Shown in pieces: positions 26,578 through 35,182 of a stretch of DNA of 64,000 nucleotides (position 1 is its first letter; each line of letters begins with the position of its first letter). This DNA comes from RH-AL1 sp964247745 (lineage in GTDB: Bacteria > Pseudomonadota > Alphaproteobacteria > Rhizobiales > Beijerinckiaceae), in the NCBI GenBank assembly GCA_964247745.1, contig CAXTVT010000008.1, positions 8,317 to 72,316 of the forward strand, written 5' to 3'. Both the position numbers and the translations under genes were made by a program. The notes under the pieces were generated by a model. It was given only the letters and a program-made list of their open reading frames with translations, searched no databases and was not told where the DNA came from.

Positions 26578-29500
26578 CCGAGCCGTCCGAGTCGCTCCAG
26601 TTCGCGCAACGCGCCGGCGTCGCGCGGCGTGACGTCGGAAAACTCCGGATCCGACCCGACATCGCGGGCGATGCGCCAGGAGCGGGCGCATTTGCGCCCC
26701 TCCGCCCTGCGGAAAACGACGGCGACGTCCGGGGTATCGGGCAGGCGGAAGGCATCGGCCGGTCCGTCGCCGGCCTCCAGCGCGAGACCGGAGGTGATGC
26801 AGACGTCGGCGAGGTCGACACCGCGTACAGCGTCGCGCAACGCCTCGGTGGCGAGGAAGACCTGCGGCGCCGCTTCGAGCGACGCGCCGATCGCCTTGTC
26901 GACGCGGGCGATCTCGAGGGCACCCGTGACCACGGCGCGGACGGCGCGGACGTGGGTCCATTTCGCCGCCAGGGCGTCGTCGCGCCAAGCTTGCGGCACC
27001 TCGGCAAAAGCCTCCAGGTGCACCGAGGTCGCGTCGGGATAGCGCGACAGCCAGGCTTCCTCGGCCGTGAAGGCGAGGATCGGCGCCAACCACAGCGTCA
27101 CGCGGCGAAAGATGTGGTCGATCACGGTCAGCGCGCCGCGACGCCGCGGGCTGGAGGGCGCGTCGCAGTACAGTGCGTCCTTGCGAATGTCGAAGTAGAA
27201 GGCGGACAGGTCGGTCGCGAGGAAGGCCGAGAGGCGGGCGACCACGCGCTTGGTGTCGTATCGAACATAGGCGTCGCGCACCTCTCCATCGAGTTCTGCG
27301 AGACGATGCAGCATGAGGCGCTCGAGTTCGGCCATCGCCGCCGGTTCGACGGTCTCGCCGGCGTCGTGGTGACCGAGCGCGCCGAGCATCCAGCGCAACG
27401 TGTTGCGCAGCTTCTTGTAGGTCTCGACGAAGGTCTTCAGGATCTCCGGGCCGATGCGCAGGTCGTCGGCATAGTCGCTGGCCGCGACCCACAGCCGGAG
27501 GATGTCGGCGCCCGAATCCTTGATGATGGTCTGCGGCGCGACGACGTTGCCGACGCTTTTCGCCATCTTGCGCCCGTGCTCGTCGAGCACGAAGCCGTGG
27601 GTCAGCACGCTGTCGTAGGGCGCTCGGCCGCGCGTGCCGCAGGATTCCAGCAACGAGGAATGAAACCATCCGCGGTGCTGGTCGGAGCCTTCGAGATACA
27701 TGATCTCGTCCCGACCGCCGTCGCGCCGGCGCCGGATGCCGGCGAGGCCGGGGAACTGCTCGGGGTCTTCCAACGTGAAGGCGTGGGTCGAGCCGGAATC
27801 GAACCACACGTCCAGCACGTCGTCGACCTTGCGCCAGGGCTCGCCCGCTCGTGCACCCAGGAAGCGCTCGCGCGCGCCCTCCGCGTACCAGGCGTCGGCG
27901 CCTTCCGCCGCGAAGGCGGCGAGGATGCGGGCGTCGACGGCCGGATCGACCAGCGGCCTGTGCTCGGCGTCGACGAAGATGGCGATCGGCACGCCCCAGG
28001 CGCGCTGGCGCGACACCACCCAATCCGGCCGGTTGGCGATCATGCCGGTGATGCGCGTCTGTCCACCCGCCGGGACCCAACGCGTGCGCGCGATCTCGTC
28101 GAGCGCGATGCCGCGCAGGGTGGGAAGGTTGGACTCGTCATTGCGAGCGGAGCGAAGCAACCCAGGGCCCTCCGGACGCTCTCGAGGCGTTTGCCCCTGG
28201 GTTGCTTCGCCTTCGGCTCGCAATGACGGAACGTTGAAGGGAAGATCCAGCGCGATGAACCATTGCGGCGTATTGCGGAAGATCAACGGCTTCTTCGAGC
28301 GCCACGAGTGCGGATATTGGTGCTTCAGCCGCCCGCGCGCCACGAGCGCGCCGGCCTCCACCAGAGCCTTGATGACCGCCTCGTTGGCGTCGCCCTTGGC
28401 ACCCTTGTCGTCGAGCACGCGACGGCCGGCGAAGCCCGGCGCGTCATCGGTCAGGAAGCCGTCGGCATCGACCGTGTAGGGAATAGCGGGATCGATGCCG
28501 CGATCCCGCAACATGCGGTTGGACGCCATCCAGATGTCGAAGTCGTCGCGGCCGTGCGAGGGCGCGGTGTGGACGAAGCCGGTGCCGGTGTCGTCGGTGA
28601 CGTGATCGCCGTCGAGCAGCGGCACGTCGAAGCCGTAGCCCGACGCGGCGAGCGGGTGCGCGGCTGTAAGGCCGGCGAGTTCGGAGGCCGCCACGGCTCG
28701 GACCTTCTCGAAGGCCTCGACCTTGGCCGCCTTGAAGACGCTCTCGGCCAGCACGTCGGCGAGCAGGTAGGTCGCGCCGACCTTGGCCCAATTCTGCTCG
28801 GGCGCCACTGTCACACGGTAGAGGCCGTAGGCGATGCGCGACGAGAAGCTGATGGCCCGATTGGCCGGCATGGTCCAGGGCGTGGTCGTGTAGATCACGA
28901 TGCGGGCCCCCCTGAGGTCGCCGCCCGCCTCCTTCACCGGGAACGCCACGAACACGGTATCGGAGACGTGATCCTCGTATTCCACCTCGGCCTCGGCCAG
29001 CGCGGTCTTCTCGACCACGCTCCACATCACCGGCTTGGAGCCGCGATAGAGCAGCCCGTTGGCCGAAAACTTCATGATCTCGGCCGCGATCGTGGCCTCG
29101 GCAGGGAAGCTCATCGTCTCGTAGGGATGCGCCCAATCGCCGGCCACGCCGAGACGGATGAACTCCTCACGCTGGATGTCGACCCATTTGCGCGCGAAGT
29201 CGCGGCACTGGCGGCGGAACTCGACCAGCGGCACGTCGTCCTTGTTGCGGCCCTTGGCGCGATACTCCTCCTCGATCTTCCACTCGATCGGCAGGCCGTG
29301 GCAGTCCCAGCCCGGCACGTATTCGGCATCCTTGCCGCCCATGCGCTGGGAGCGCGTGACCAGATCCTTGAGGATCTTATTCAGCGCGTGCCCGATGTGG
29401 AGGTGGCCGTTGGCGTAAGGCGGCCCGTCGTGCAGCACGAACTTCGGGCGCCCCCGACCGGCCGCGCGCATCTGGCCCTGCAGATCGATCTGCACCCAGC

Positions 29501-29612
29501 GCGCAAGAATCTCCGGCTCCTTCTTGGGCAGCCCGGCGCGCATGGGAAAGTCGGTCTTGGGCAGGTAGAGCGTCTTCGAATAGTCGACACCGCCCGCATC
29601 GGTCTTGGTCAT
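26574..29612 (-). CDS. ileS: isoleucyl-tRNA synthetase with a repeat-encoded insertion
   Basis: A 1012-residue class Ia synthetase. HIGH at 72-75 (GHLHIGHALNK), the editing domain (about 180-400), WVVSRQRAWGVPI, KMAKS (GRKMAKSVGN) and the anticodon-binding C terminus are all present. The ATG at 29612 gives MTKTDAGGVDYSKTLYLP; the open frame extends 21 codons further. Residues about 462-493 (LRAEGEATQGQTPRERPEG and after) are encoded by a 93-bp palindromic repeat inserted between TPQWFIALD and the WVPAGG region, where family members vary in length. The frame is kept, so the enzyme is probably functional. Confidence 0.95.
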   Translation of the reverse strand: MTKTDAGGVDYSKTLYLPKTDFPMRAGLPKKEPEILARWVQIDLQGQMRAAGRGRPKFVLHDGPPYANGHLHIGHALNKILKDLVTRSQRMGGKDAEYVPGWDCHGLPIEWKIEEEYRAKGRNKDDVPLVEFRRQCRDFARKWVDIQREEFIRLGVAGDWAHPYETMSFPAEATIAAEIMKFSANGLLYRGSKPVMWSVVEKTALAEAEVEYEDHVSDTVFVAFPVKEAGGDLRGARIVIYTTTPWTMPANRAISFSSRIAYGLYRVTVAPEQNWAKVGATYLLADVLAESVFKAAKVEAFEKVRAVAASELAGLTAAHPLAASGYGFDVPLLDGDHVTDDTGTGFVHTAPSHGRDDFDIWMASNRMLRDRGIDPAIPYTVDADGFLTDDAPGFAGRRVLDDKGAKGDANEAVIKALVEAGALVARGRLKHQYPHSWRSKKPLIFRNTPQWFIALDLPFNVPSLRAEGEATQGQTPRERPEGPGLLRSARNDESNLPTLRGIALDEIARTRWVPAGGQTRITGMIANRPDWVVSRQRAWGVPIAIFVDAEHRPLVDPAVDARILAAFAAEGADAWYAEGARERFLGARAGEPWRKVDDVLDVWFDSGSTHAFTLEDPEQFPGLAGIRRRRDGGRDEIMYLEGSDQHRGWFHSSLLESCGTRGRAPYDSVLTHGFVLDEHGRKMAKSVGNVVAPQTIIKDSGADILRLWVAASDYADDLRIGPEILKTFVETYKKLRNTLRWMLGALGHHDAGETVEPAAMAELERLMLHRLAELDGEVRDAYVRYDTKRVVARLSAFLATDLSAFYFDIRKDALYCDAPSSPRRRGALTVIDHIFRRVTLWLAPILAFTAEEAWLSRYPDATSVHLEAFAEVPQAWRDDALAAKWTHVRAVRAVVTGALEIARVDKAIGASLEAAPQVFLATEALRDAVRGVDLADVCITSGLALEAGDGPADAFRLPDTPDVAVVFRRAEGRKCARSWRIARDVGSDPEFSDVTPRDAGALRELERLGRLG
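28136..28228. repeat. 93-bp palindromic element inserted in frame in ileS
   Basis: Two near-perfect inverted arms: CGTCATTGCGAGC plus GCGAAGCAACCCAGGG on the left, and the same sequence inverted on the right, differing by a short spacer. A 25-30 base centre lies between. This is the widespread bacterial dispersed palindrome of the GTCATTGCGAGC...GAAGCAA type. The length is 31 codons exactly, with no stop in the ileS frame. Confidence 0.9.
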
Positions 29613-29655
29613 GGGCGTGCTTTTAGAGGAAGGCTGGGGCCGAACAAGGTCCATG

Positions 29656-30408
29656 TCAGGGTGCCGTCCCTGCAAACCGTACCACGGTGTCGCCCGCGAA
29701 TTCGTCCGGCCCGATGTGGGTGAGCCGGCTCTTCAGGTCGAGCCAGATGTCGCCGCCGAGCGCGCGCCAGCGGCGGCAGAAGGCGTAGTCCTCGCTGAGA
29801 TAGGCGCCGGTGTCGGGCTCGATCATGCAGTCGAACAGGGCGTAGAGGTTGTCGCTCGACGGCAGGTGACCTGGCCGCGCGTGGACGGATCTGAAGTGCA
29901 GCTCGGGATGAGCGGCGGCGAGCCGCTCGAAGACCTGGCGCTTGATGAGCTGGAACCCCGTGCCCGCGTAGAGCGCGGTGGCGAACTCGCCCTCCGTGCG
30001 CCGTTCCGGGGGGTCGAGCAGCGTGCCGACGTAGGTGAGGCCGGCGTCCCGCAGGCTTTCACCGGCGACGACCCGGCGGGGCAGTTGCTCCCAGTCGACC
30101 GATTTCAAAGGGTAAAACGCGGCGACGAAGTCGCGATCGAACTGGAGGAGGCGCAGCACCTGCTCCGGTTCGAAGGCGATGTCGCCATCGACGAAAAGGA
30201 GATGCGTTGTAGCGGGCTGGTCGAGCAGCTTGGCGGCAAGCACGGCGCGCGAGCGCGTGATGAGGGCGTCGCCGCCAAGCAGCGCCAGCTCGATCGAGAA
30301 CCTGCCGGCCTCGGCCGCCGCGATCAGCTTGCAGACCGACAGCATGTAGCGCTGGTGGACGAGGCCGCCGAAGCACGGGGTGGCGAGGAGGATGGCGGTG
30401 GGCGTCAC
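29656..30408 (-). CDS. putative GT-A-type glycosyltransferase
   Basis: A 250-residue cytoplasmic protein. An N-terminal Rossmann-like strand (AILLATPCFGG), the DxD-like motif LLFVDGDIAFEP and a late LSEDYAFCRRWRALGGDIW segment resemble nucleotide-sugar transferases of the GT-A fold. The start is uncertain: GTG at 30408 (used) or TTG at 30441. Acceptor and sugar are unknown. Transcribed toward ileS with a 43-base gap. Confidence 0.65.
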   Translation of the reverse strand: MTPTAILLATPCFGGLVHQRYMLSVCKLIAAAEAGRFSIELALLGGDALITRSRAVLAAKLLDQPATTHLLFVDGDIAFEPEQVLRLLQFDRDFVAAFYPLKSVDWEQLPRRVVAGESLRDAGLTYVGTLLDPPERRTEGEFATALYAGTGFQLIKRQVFERLAAAHPELHFRSVHARPGHLPSSDNLYALFDCMIEPDTGAYLSEDYAFCRRWRALGGDIWLDLKSRLTHIGPDEFAGDTVVRFAGTAP

Positions 30409-30838
30409 GCTACGCGAGCCGCTCGAAGCGGTGCAGGACAAGCGAGAATACGGCCTTCGAATCGCGACGACGCCCCATCATTGCAAGAGGGCCGCTCTCC
30501 GCTGTGACACGCCGTCCATATCGTGTCGGGAGCGCATCATCGGGAGCCATCAACGGAAACGCTCTAATCCGAGATTTTGAGTCGTCACTTTCTACCACTC
30601 TTCCAACTTTATCGCCGCTAGACTGGGTTCATAGATGAGCAGGTGCCGGAAAGCTTAAAAACCGTCTGCCATCTTCTTTTGCCAGCCGAATCAAACATTT
30701 TGTGCCGTACTCGACGCAATTCACATTAAGATAAGATCTTTCGGCTGAAAGACTGAGGTCTGCAATCAAATTGATCTGGTTTTTCATTTCGGTGTGCACC
30801 GCCGTGCCGTAGACTGGTCTACTCCCGGGTCTCACATC
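30409..30838. other. AT-rich intergenic island
   Basis: From about 30560 to 30830 base composition is markedly AT-richer than the surroundings (for example TTAAGATAAGATC, TTTTTCATTTC). It divides the glycosyltransferase gene from the NDUFAF6-like gene, both on the minus strand. One small open frame (30629-30787, minus) lies within it. No mobile-element ends or RNA gene were recognised. Confidence 0.5.
30629..30787 (-). CDS. possible 52-residue small protein in AT-rich island
   Basis: MKNQINLIADLSLSAERSYL begins a balanced, protein-like sequence with two Cys (VNCVEYGTKCLIRL) and a KEDGRRFLSF end. Codons are AT-richer than neighbouring genes, consistent with acquired DNA. The ribosome-binding site is poor. 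Could be a chance frame. Confidence 0.25.
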   Translation of the reverse strand: MKNQINLIADLSLSAERSYLNVNCVEYGTKCLIRLAKEDGRRFLSFPAPAHL

Positions 30839-31678
30839 TTAAAGCCGTTTGGCAGCTCGCCACAGGATCCATTGCTGTCGCCACGGCGCCAGCTCGATCG
30901 GGGCTGCGAACGGGTCCAGCCCCGGCCGTTCCATCCGGCACAGGGCTGGCTCGCAAAGGGCCGACGGTAGGCAGGCGGCGCCTCCGGGTCCGGCGCGCGG
31001 CAAGGTCTCTCGCATCTCGCGAAGGCACGACCTGACGCGGGCGCGCAGGGTTTGCAGAACGAGGCCGATTCCGGGGGACGGGCGATGCGCCATGACATGC
31101 GCGGGCGTAACCTGCAAACGGTCCAGCAGGTCGAGTGGGAGGTAGAGCTGCCCGCGCGCGACCTGGTACGGCAGTTCGCGAAGCAGCCGCGTCGAGCCAA
31201 AGGCGAGAGCCGCCGGCGCGACGGAGGGCGGCGGCAAAAGCCCCGGCGCGAGCACGCGGGCGATGGCCGCCAGCAGCACGCCCCAGGTGTCGCGCGCATA
31301 GGCCTCGAGGGCCGCCTCGCTCGGCATGGGATCGTCGTAGAGGTCGAAGGCGCGCGCTTCGATCAGCGCGAGAAAGCGCGCCCCGTCGAGGTTGAAGCGG
31401 GCGATCGTGTCGAGCAGCGCGATCGCGACGGGGTGACCGGCCGGAGCCTCGTTCTCGATCGCCTCCCGCCACCATTGGAGTCGTATTTCCCCCAGCATCG
31501 GCTCGCTGACCGCCTCGCGCACCCGGCCGATCTCGTCGCCGAAGGTCAGGATCGCATGGGCGTGCGGCCGTACGGTCGCCGGCCAGAACAGGCTCGTCAG
31601 CCACAGCTCGTGGTCGCGCTCGCGCAGCAGATCGAAGCAATGACCGTAGGCGGCCGCATGCGCCTCCGTCACCATCAC
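30839..31678 (-). CDS. squalene/phytoene synthase-fold protein, NDUFAF6-like
   Basis: A 279-residue all-helical protein of the trans-prenyltransferase (SQS/PSY) fold. The usual first DDxxD is replaced by FGDEIGRVRE, and VSEPMLGEIRLQWWREAI matches the mitochondrial complex I assembly factor NDUFAF6 better than a true synthase. The gene overlaps the Mth938-like gene (GTG at 31678 or ATG at 31675). A carotenoid/hopanoid role is unlikely given the missing aspartates and the absence of pathway genes nearby. Confidence 0.8.
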   Translation of the reverse strand: MMVTEAHAAAYGHCFDLLRERDHELWLTSLFWPATVRPHAHAILTFGDEIGRVREAVSEPMLGEIRLQWWREAIENEAPAGHPVAIALLDTIARFNLDGARFLALIEARAFDLYDDPMPSEAALEAYARDTWGVLLAAIARVLAPGLLPPPSVAPAALAFGSTRLLRELPYQVARGQLYLPLDLLDRLQVTPAHVMAHRPSPGIGLVLQTLRARVRSCLREMRETLPRAGPGGAACLPSALCEPALCRMERPGLDPFAAPIELAPWRQQWILWRAAKRL

Positions 31679-32070
31679 GCCACCGCGAGCAGCGCGGCGG
31701 CGACGCGGCGCTGCTCGCCGAGCAGGATCGAATAGGTGCGCGCGGCGGCCGCCGTCGCCATCGGGTCGGAGGGGATGCCGGCGGCGCGGAGCGCATCGCG
31801 CAGGTCGAACAGCGGCAGCATGTGTGAGCCGGTGCCGATCAACAGGAGGTCGATGGTCGCGCCGGAACGAACCTCGTCGAAGATGCGACCGAAGGCGGTC
31901 GGGGTCAGATCGTCGGGCGTCGCGGCATCCCAGGCATAGACGCCGGACGGGAGCGCCAGAATCGAGCCGCGATGCGACATGTCGCCAAATCGAAAGCCGC
32001 CAGCGCCGTAGCCCTCGATCGCGTGCCGGCCGGGCAGGAAGCCGGCGCCGAAATCGCCGGTTTGCGCCAA
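31675..32070 (-). CDS. Mth938-like (DUF498) protein, NDUFAF3-like
   Basis: A 131-residue single-domain protein of the Mth938 fold: ILALPSGVYAWDA, LLLIGTGSHMLPL and a C-terminal helix. The mitochondrial member NDUFAF3 is a complex I assembly factor. The frame opens with TTG one base after the secF stop, so translation is probably coupled to secF. It overlaps the NDUFAF6-like gene. Confidence 0.85.
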   Translation of the reverse strand: MAQTGDFGAGFLPGRHAIEGYGAGGFRFGDMSHRGSILALPSGVYAWDAATPDDLTPTAFGRIFDEVRSGATIDLLLIGTGSHMLPLFDLRDALRAAGIPSDPMATAAAARTYSILLGEQRRVAAALLAVA

Positions 32071-32071
32071 C

Positions 32072-33049
32072 TCAGGCCGAAGCCTTCGCGGCGCCTTTCG
32101 CGCGCGCCTCAGCCGGACTTGCCGAGTTCGGCGTGATCACCGGCTCGCCCATCTTTTCCGGGCGAAGGCCGAGATAGATCAGCATGGGCGAGCAGATGAA
32201 GATCGAAGAATAGGTCGCCACGAAGATGCCGAACATCATAGCGAGGGAGAACGAGCGGATCACCTCGCCGCCGAAAATCACCAACGACAGCAGGGCCAGG
32301 AACACCGTGGTCGCGGTCATGATCGTGCGCGGCAGCACGGCGTTGACGGAGATGTCGATCAGCTCGTTGGTCGAGATCTTGCGATATTTGCGCATCATCT
32401 CGCGAATGCGGTCGAGCACCACCACGGTCTCGTTGAGGCTGTAACCGACGATCGTCAGGATCGCCGCGATCGACGTCGTGTTGAACTCGAGCTGGGTGAT
32501 CGAGAAGAAGCCCACCGTCAGCAGCAGGTCGTGCATCGTGGCGATGATGGCGCCGACGGCGAACTGCCATTCGAAGCGGAACCAGAGGTAGCACAGGACG
32601 GCCAAAATCGAGATGACGACGCCCAGCGTGCCGGATTGCACGAGCTCGCCGGAGACGGTCGGGCCGACGACGGAGGTCTGGCGCACGGAATAGCCATCGC
32701 CGATCGCCTCCTTGACGCGGGAAACCGCGCCCTCCTGCGCCGCGTCGCCGCCGGGCTGCAGGCCGAAGCGGATGGCGACGTCGGCCGGACTGCCGAGGCC
32801 CTGCACGCCGACCGGGCCGACGTTCATCTTCTCCGTCTCCTTGCGGAGCTGCGCGAGATCCGCGTGGCCGGAATTGGCGCGCACTTCGATCAGCGTGCCG
32901 CCGGCGAAATCGATGCCGAAGTTCATTCCGACGGTGAGGAAGAGCACGACGGAGACGATCGAGAGCACGGCCGAGAACGGGTAGCTCACGCGCCGGAAGC
33001 GCATGAAGCCGAACTTGGTGTTTTCCGGCGCGAGGCGGAGGAGCTTCAT
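32072..33049 (-). CDS. secF: protein translocase subunit SecF
   Basis: A 325-residue inner-membrane protein with six predicted helices and a periplasmic P4-like domain after TM1. FGIDFAGGTLIEVR, the D-E-R motif YSLNETVVVLDRIRE and the C-terminal TM pair are diagnostic. With SecD it uses proton-motive force to pull preproteins out of SecYEG. Sixteen bases follow secD. Confidence 0.95.
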   Translation of the reverse strand: MKLLRLAPENTKFGFMRFRRVSYPFSAVLSIVSVVLFLTVGMNFGIDFAGGTLIEVRANSGHADLAQLRKETEKMNVGPVGVQGLGSPADVAIRFGLQPGGDAAQEGAVSRVKEAIGDGYSVRQTSVVGPTVSGELVQSGTLGVVISILAVLCYLWFRFEWQFAVGAIIATMHDLLLTVGFFSITQLEFNTTSIAAILTIVGYSLNETVVVLDRIREMMRKYRKISTNELIDISVNAVLPRTIMTATTVFLALLSLVIFGGEVIRSFSLAMMFGIFVATYSSIFICSPMLIYLGLRPEKMGEPVITPNSASPAEARAKGAAKASA

Positions 33050-33065
33050 GGGTTCACCTTGCCGC

Positions 33066-34658
33066 TCATATCGGCAGCGTCGTCGGCCGCTGGTACCGGT
33101 ACCATAGCGCGATCATCATCCGCGTCATCGTCACGGCGGTGACGATCGACGTCAGGATGCCGAGCCCCATCGACACGGCGAAGCCGCGCACGGGGCCGGC
33201 GCCGGCGAAGTAGAGGATCACGGCGGCGACGAACATCGTCACGTTGGAATCGACGATGGTGGCGAAGGCGCGCTTGAAGCCGGCGTCGAGCGACTGGATG
33301 ATCGAGCGTCCGGCATGATTTTCCTCGCGGATGCGCTCGTAGATCAGCACGTTGGAATCGACCGCCATGCCGATCGTCAGCACGATGCCGGCGATGCCGG
33401 GCAGCGTCAGCGTCGCGCCGAGCAGCACCAGCCCGGCGAAGATGAAGCTGATGTGCACCGCCAGCGCGATGTTGGCGAAGATGCCGAAGGTGCCGTAGGT
33501 CACCAGCATGTAGACGAAGACGAGCGCCGCGCCGACATAGGCGGCGAGCTTGCCGGCGTTGATCGAATCCTGCCCGAGGCCCGGGCCGACGGTCTGCTGC
33601 TCGATGATGGTCAGCTTGGCCGGCAGCGCACCGGCGCGCAGCAGGATGGCGAGATCGTTGGCCTGCTCGACGGTGAAGTTGCCCGAGATCTGACCGGAGC
33701 CGCCGGTGATCGGCTCGTTGATGCGCGGCGCCGAGATGACCTTGTTGTCGAGCACGATGGCGAAGGGCTTGCCGACGTTCTCGCTCGTCACCGTCGCAAA
33801 GCGCTGGCCGCCGCGGATGTTGAACTGGAAGTTGACGACGGGTTGGCCCGAGCGCTGATCGAAGCCGGGCGTCGCGCCGGTCAGGTCGCCGCCCTCGACG
33901 AGGATGCGCTTGTTGACCGGCAGCTTCTCCTTGGATTCGCTTTGATCGAGCATCTCGAATTCCGACGGGCTCTCGCCCGGATCGGCCACCATGCGGAACT
34001 CGAGCTTGGCGGTCTGGCCAAGGATGGCAATGAGCCGCTGCGGGTCCGCCAGGCCCGGCACCTCGACGGACACGCGGTCGTTGCCCTCGCGCTGAATGGA
34101 TGGCTCGGTGGTGCCGAGGGCGTCGACGCGCCGTCGGATGACCTCGATCGATTGTTCCACCGCGCGTCGGATCTTGTCGGTGATGCCGGCATCCGTGAGG
34201 GTCAGCCGGATCGTGCCGGTACCGTCGTCCTTGAGATCATAGGCCGCGGCGCCGCCGTTGCCGAGAACCGAGGCTTGCGGACTAGCGAGGTTTTGCAGTT
34301 TGTCCTTGATTTTGCCGTCGTCGGCCGCATCGGCAAGGCGGAACTGCACGCCGTTGGCCTGGGCCTGGATGCCGCCGGCCGCCGCCACCTTGGCGTCGCG
34401 CAGGATGCGGCGGATGTCGTCGCGGAGGTTCGCGACCATGGTCTTGACGACGTCGTCACGGTCGACTTTCAGCAGGAGATGGGAGCCGCCTTGCAGGTCG
34501 AGGCCGAGCGTCAGGGTCTTCGGCTGGGCCCAGGAGGGAAGCGCCTTGTCGAGCGCCGCGCGCGTCGAGACCGGCAGCACGCTCGGCACGATGATCAGCA
34601 CCGCCAGCGCGATCATGGCGAGGATGGAAACGATCTTCCAGGGCGCGAAACGCAGCAT
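33066..34658 (-). CDS. secD: protein translocase subunit SecD
   Basis: A 530-residue protein: TM1 at about 8-28, a large periplasmic region (P1 head and base, with GLDLQGGSHLLLKVD and RVSVEVPGLADPQRL) and five C-terminal helices containing VDSNVLIYERIREE, the proton-path D-R segment. Part of the yajC-secD-secF operon. Confidence 0.96.
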   Translation of the reverse strand: MLRFAPWKIVSILAMIALAVLIIVPSVLPVSTRAALDKALPSWAQPKTLTLGLDLQGGSHLLLKVDRDDVVKTMVANLRDDIRRILRDAKVAAAGGIQAQANGVQFRLADAADDGKIKDKLQNLASPQASVLGNGGAAAYDLKDDGTGTIRLTLTDAGITDKIRRAVEQSIEVIRRRVDALGTTEPSIQREGNDRVSVEVPGLADPQRLIAILGQTAKLEFRMVADPGESPSEFEMLDQSESKEKLPVNKRILVEGGDLTGATPGFDQRSGQPVVNFQFNIRGGQRFATVTSENVGKPFAIVLDNKVISAPRINEPITGGSGQISGNFTVEQANDLAILLRAGALPAKLTIIEQQTVGPGLGQDSINAGKLAAYVGAALVFVYMLVTYGTFGIFANIALAVHISFIFAGLVLLGATLTLPGIAGIVLTIGMAVDSNVLIYERIREENHAGRSIIQSLDAGFKRAFATIVDSNVTMFVAAVILYFAGAGPVRGFAVSMGLGILTSIVTAVTMTRMMIALWYRYQRPTTLPI

Positions 34659-34712
34659 CGGTCTTTCAATCGAAACAATCGAGCCGCATCGCGGCTCGAG
34701 CGGAGATTCGCC

Positions 34713-35057
34713 TCAGACGGCGACGTCCTTGACCGGCTCGCCCTTGGCGCGGACTTCGGTCACCATCGGCCGCGCCACGCGGATGCGGACGTTGGGCGCG
34801 ATCTCGACCTCGATCTCGGCCGCGTCGGTCGCCTTGGTGACCTTCGCGATGATGCCGCCGGTGGTCACGACGGTATCGCCGCGTCGTATGTTCTTGATGA
34901 GGTCGGCCTGATCCTTGGCACGCTTCTGCTGCGGCCGCAGCACCATGAAATACATGATGATGAGAATGGGGCCGAACAGCGTCAGGTACTGGACGATCGT
35001 CGCCGTGGTGTCGGCCGATGCGCCGGCGGCCTGGGCGAAGGCGGGCGTGATGAAGAT
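34713..35057 (-). CDS. yajC: preprotein translocase subunit YajC with apparent ATC start
   Basis: A 114-residue single-span protein associated with SecDF. The frame reads IFITPAFAQAAGASAD, then the TM (YLTLFGPILIIMYFMVL) and RPQQKR plus the small beta domain. The first codon aligned with the canonical MFITPAFAQ is ATC, 7 bases after GGAG. No ATG, GTG, TTG or CTG occurs between the upstream in-frame stop (TAA at 35103-35105) and this point. The next ATG (34955) would remove most of the membrane span. Either a rare ATC start or a one-base error. Confidence 0.8.
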   Translation of the reverse strand: MFITPAFAQAAGASADTTATIVQYLTLFGPILIIMYFMVLRPQQKRAKDQADLIKNIRRGDTVVTTGGIIAKVTKATDAAEIEVEIAPNVRIRVARPMVTEVRAKGEPVKDVAV

Positions 35058-35182
35058 GGTCGTGCTCCGGCATGAACGGCCGCCCTCGGCGGTCGCGGCG
35101 GGTTATACCGGCGGGGGCGCGAAGGCAATGGGCGGCGGGGTCGCGCGAGGGACGCCGTCGGGTCGGGAGAGGGAGTTTGCTT

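Noticed and set aside
30839..31678. Phytoene or squalene synthase for carotenoid/hopanoid synthesis
   Set aside because: The aspartate-rich motif is missing and no pathway genes are near; the NDUFAF6-like reading fits better.
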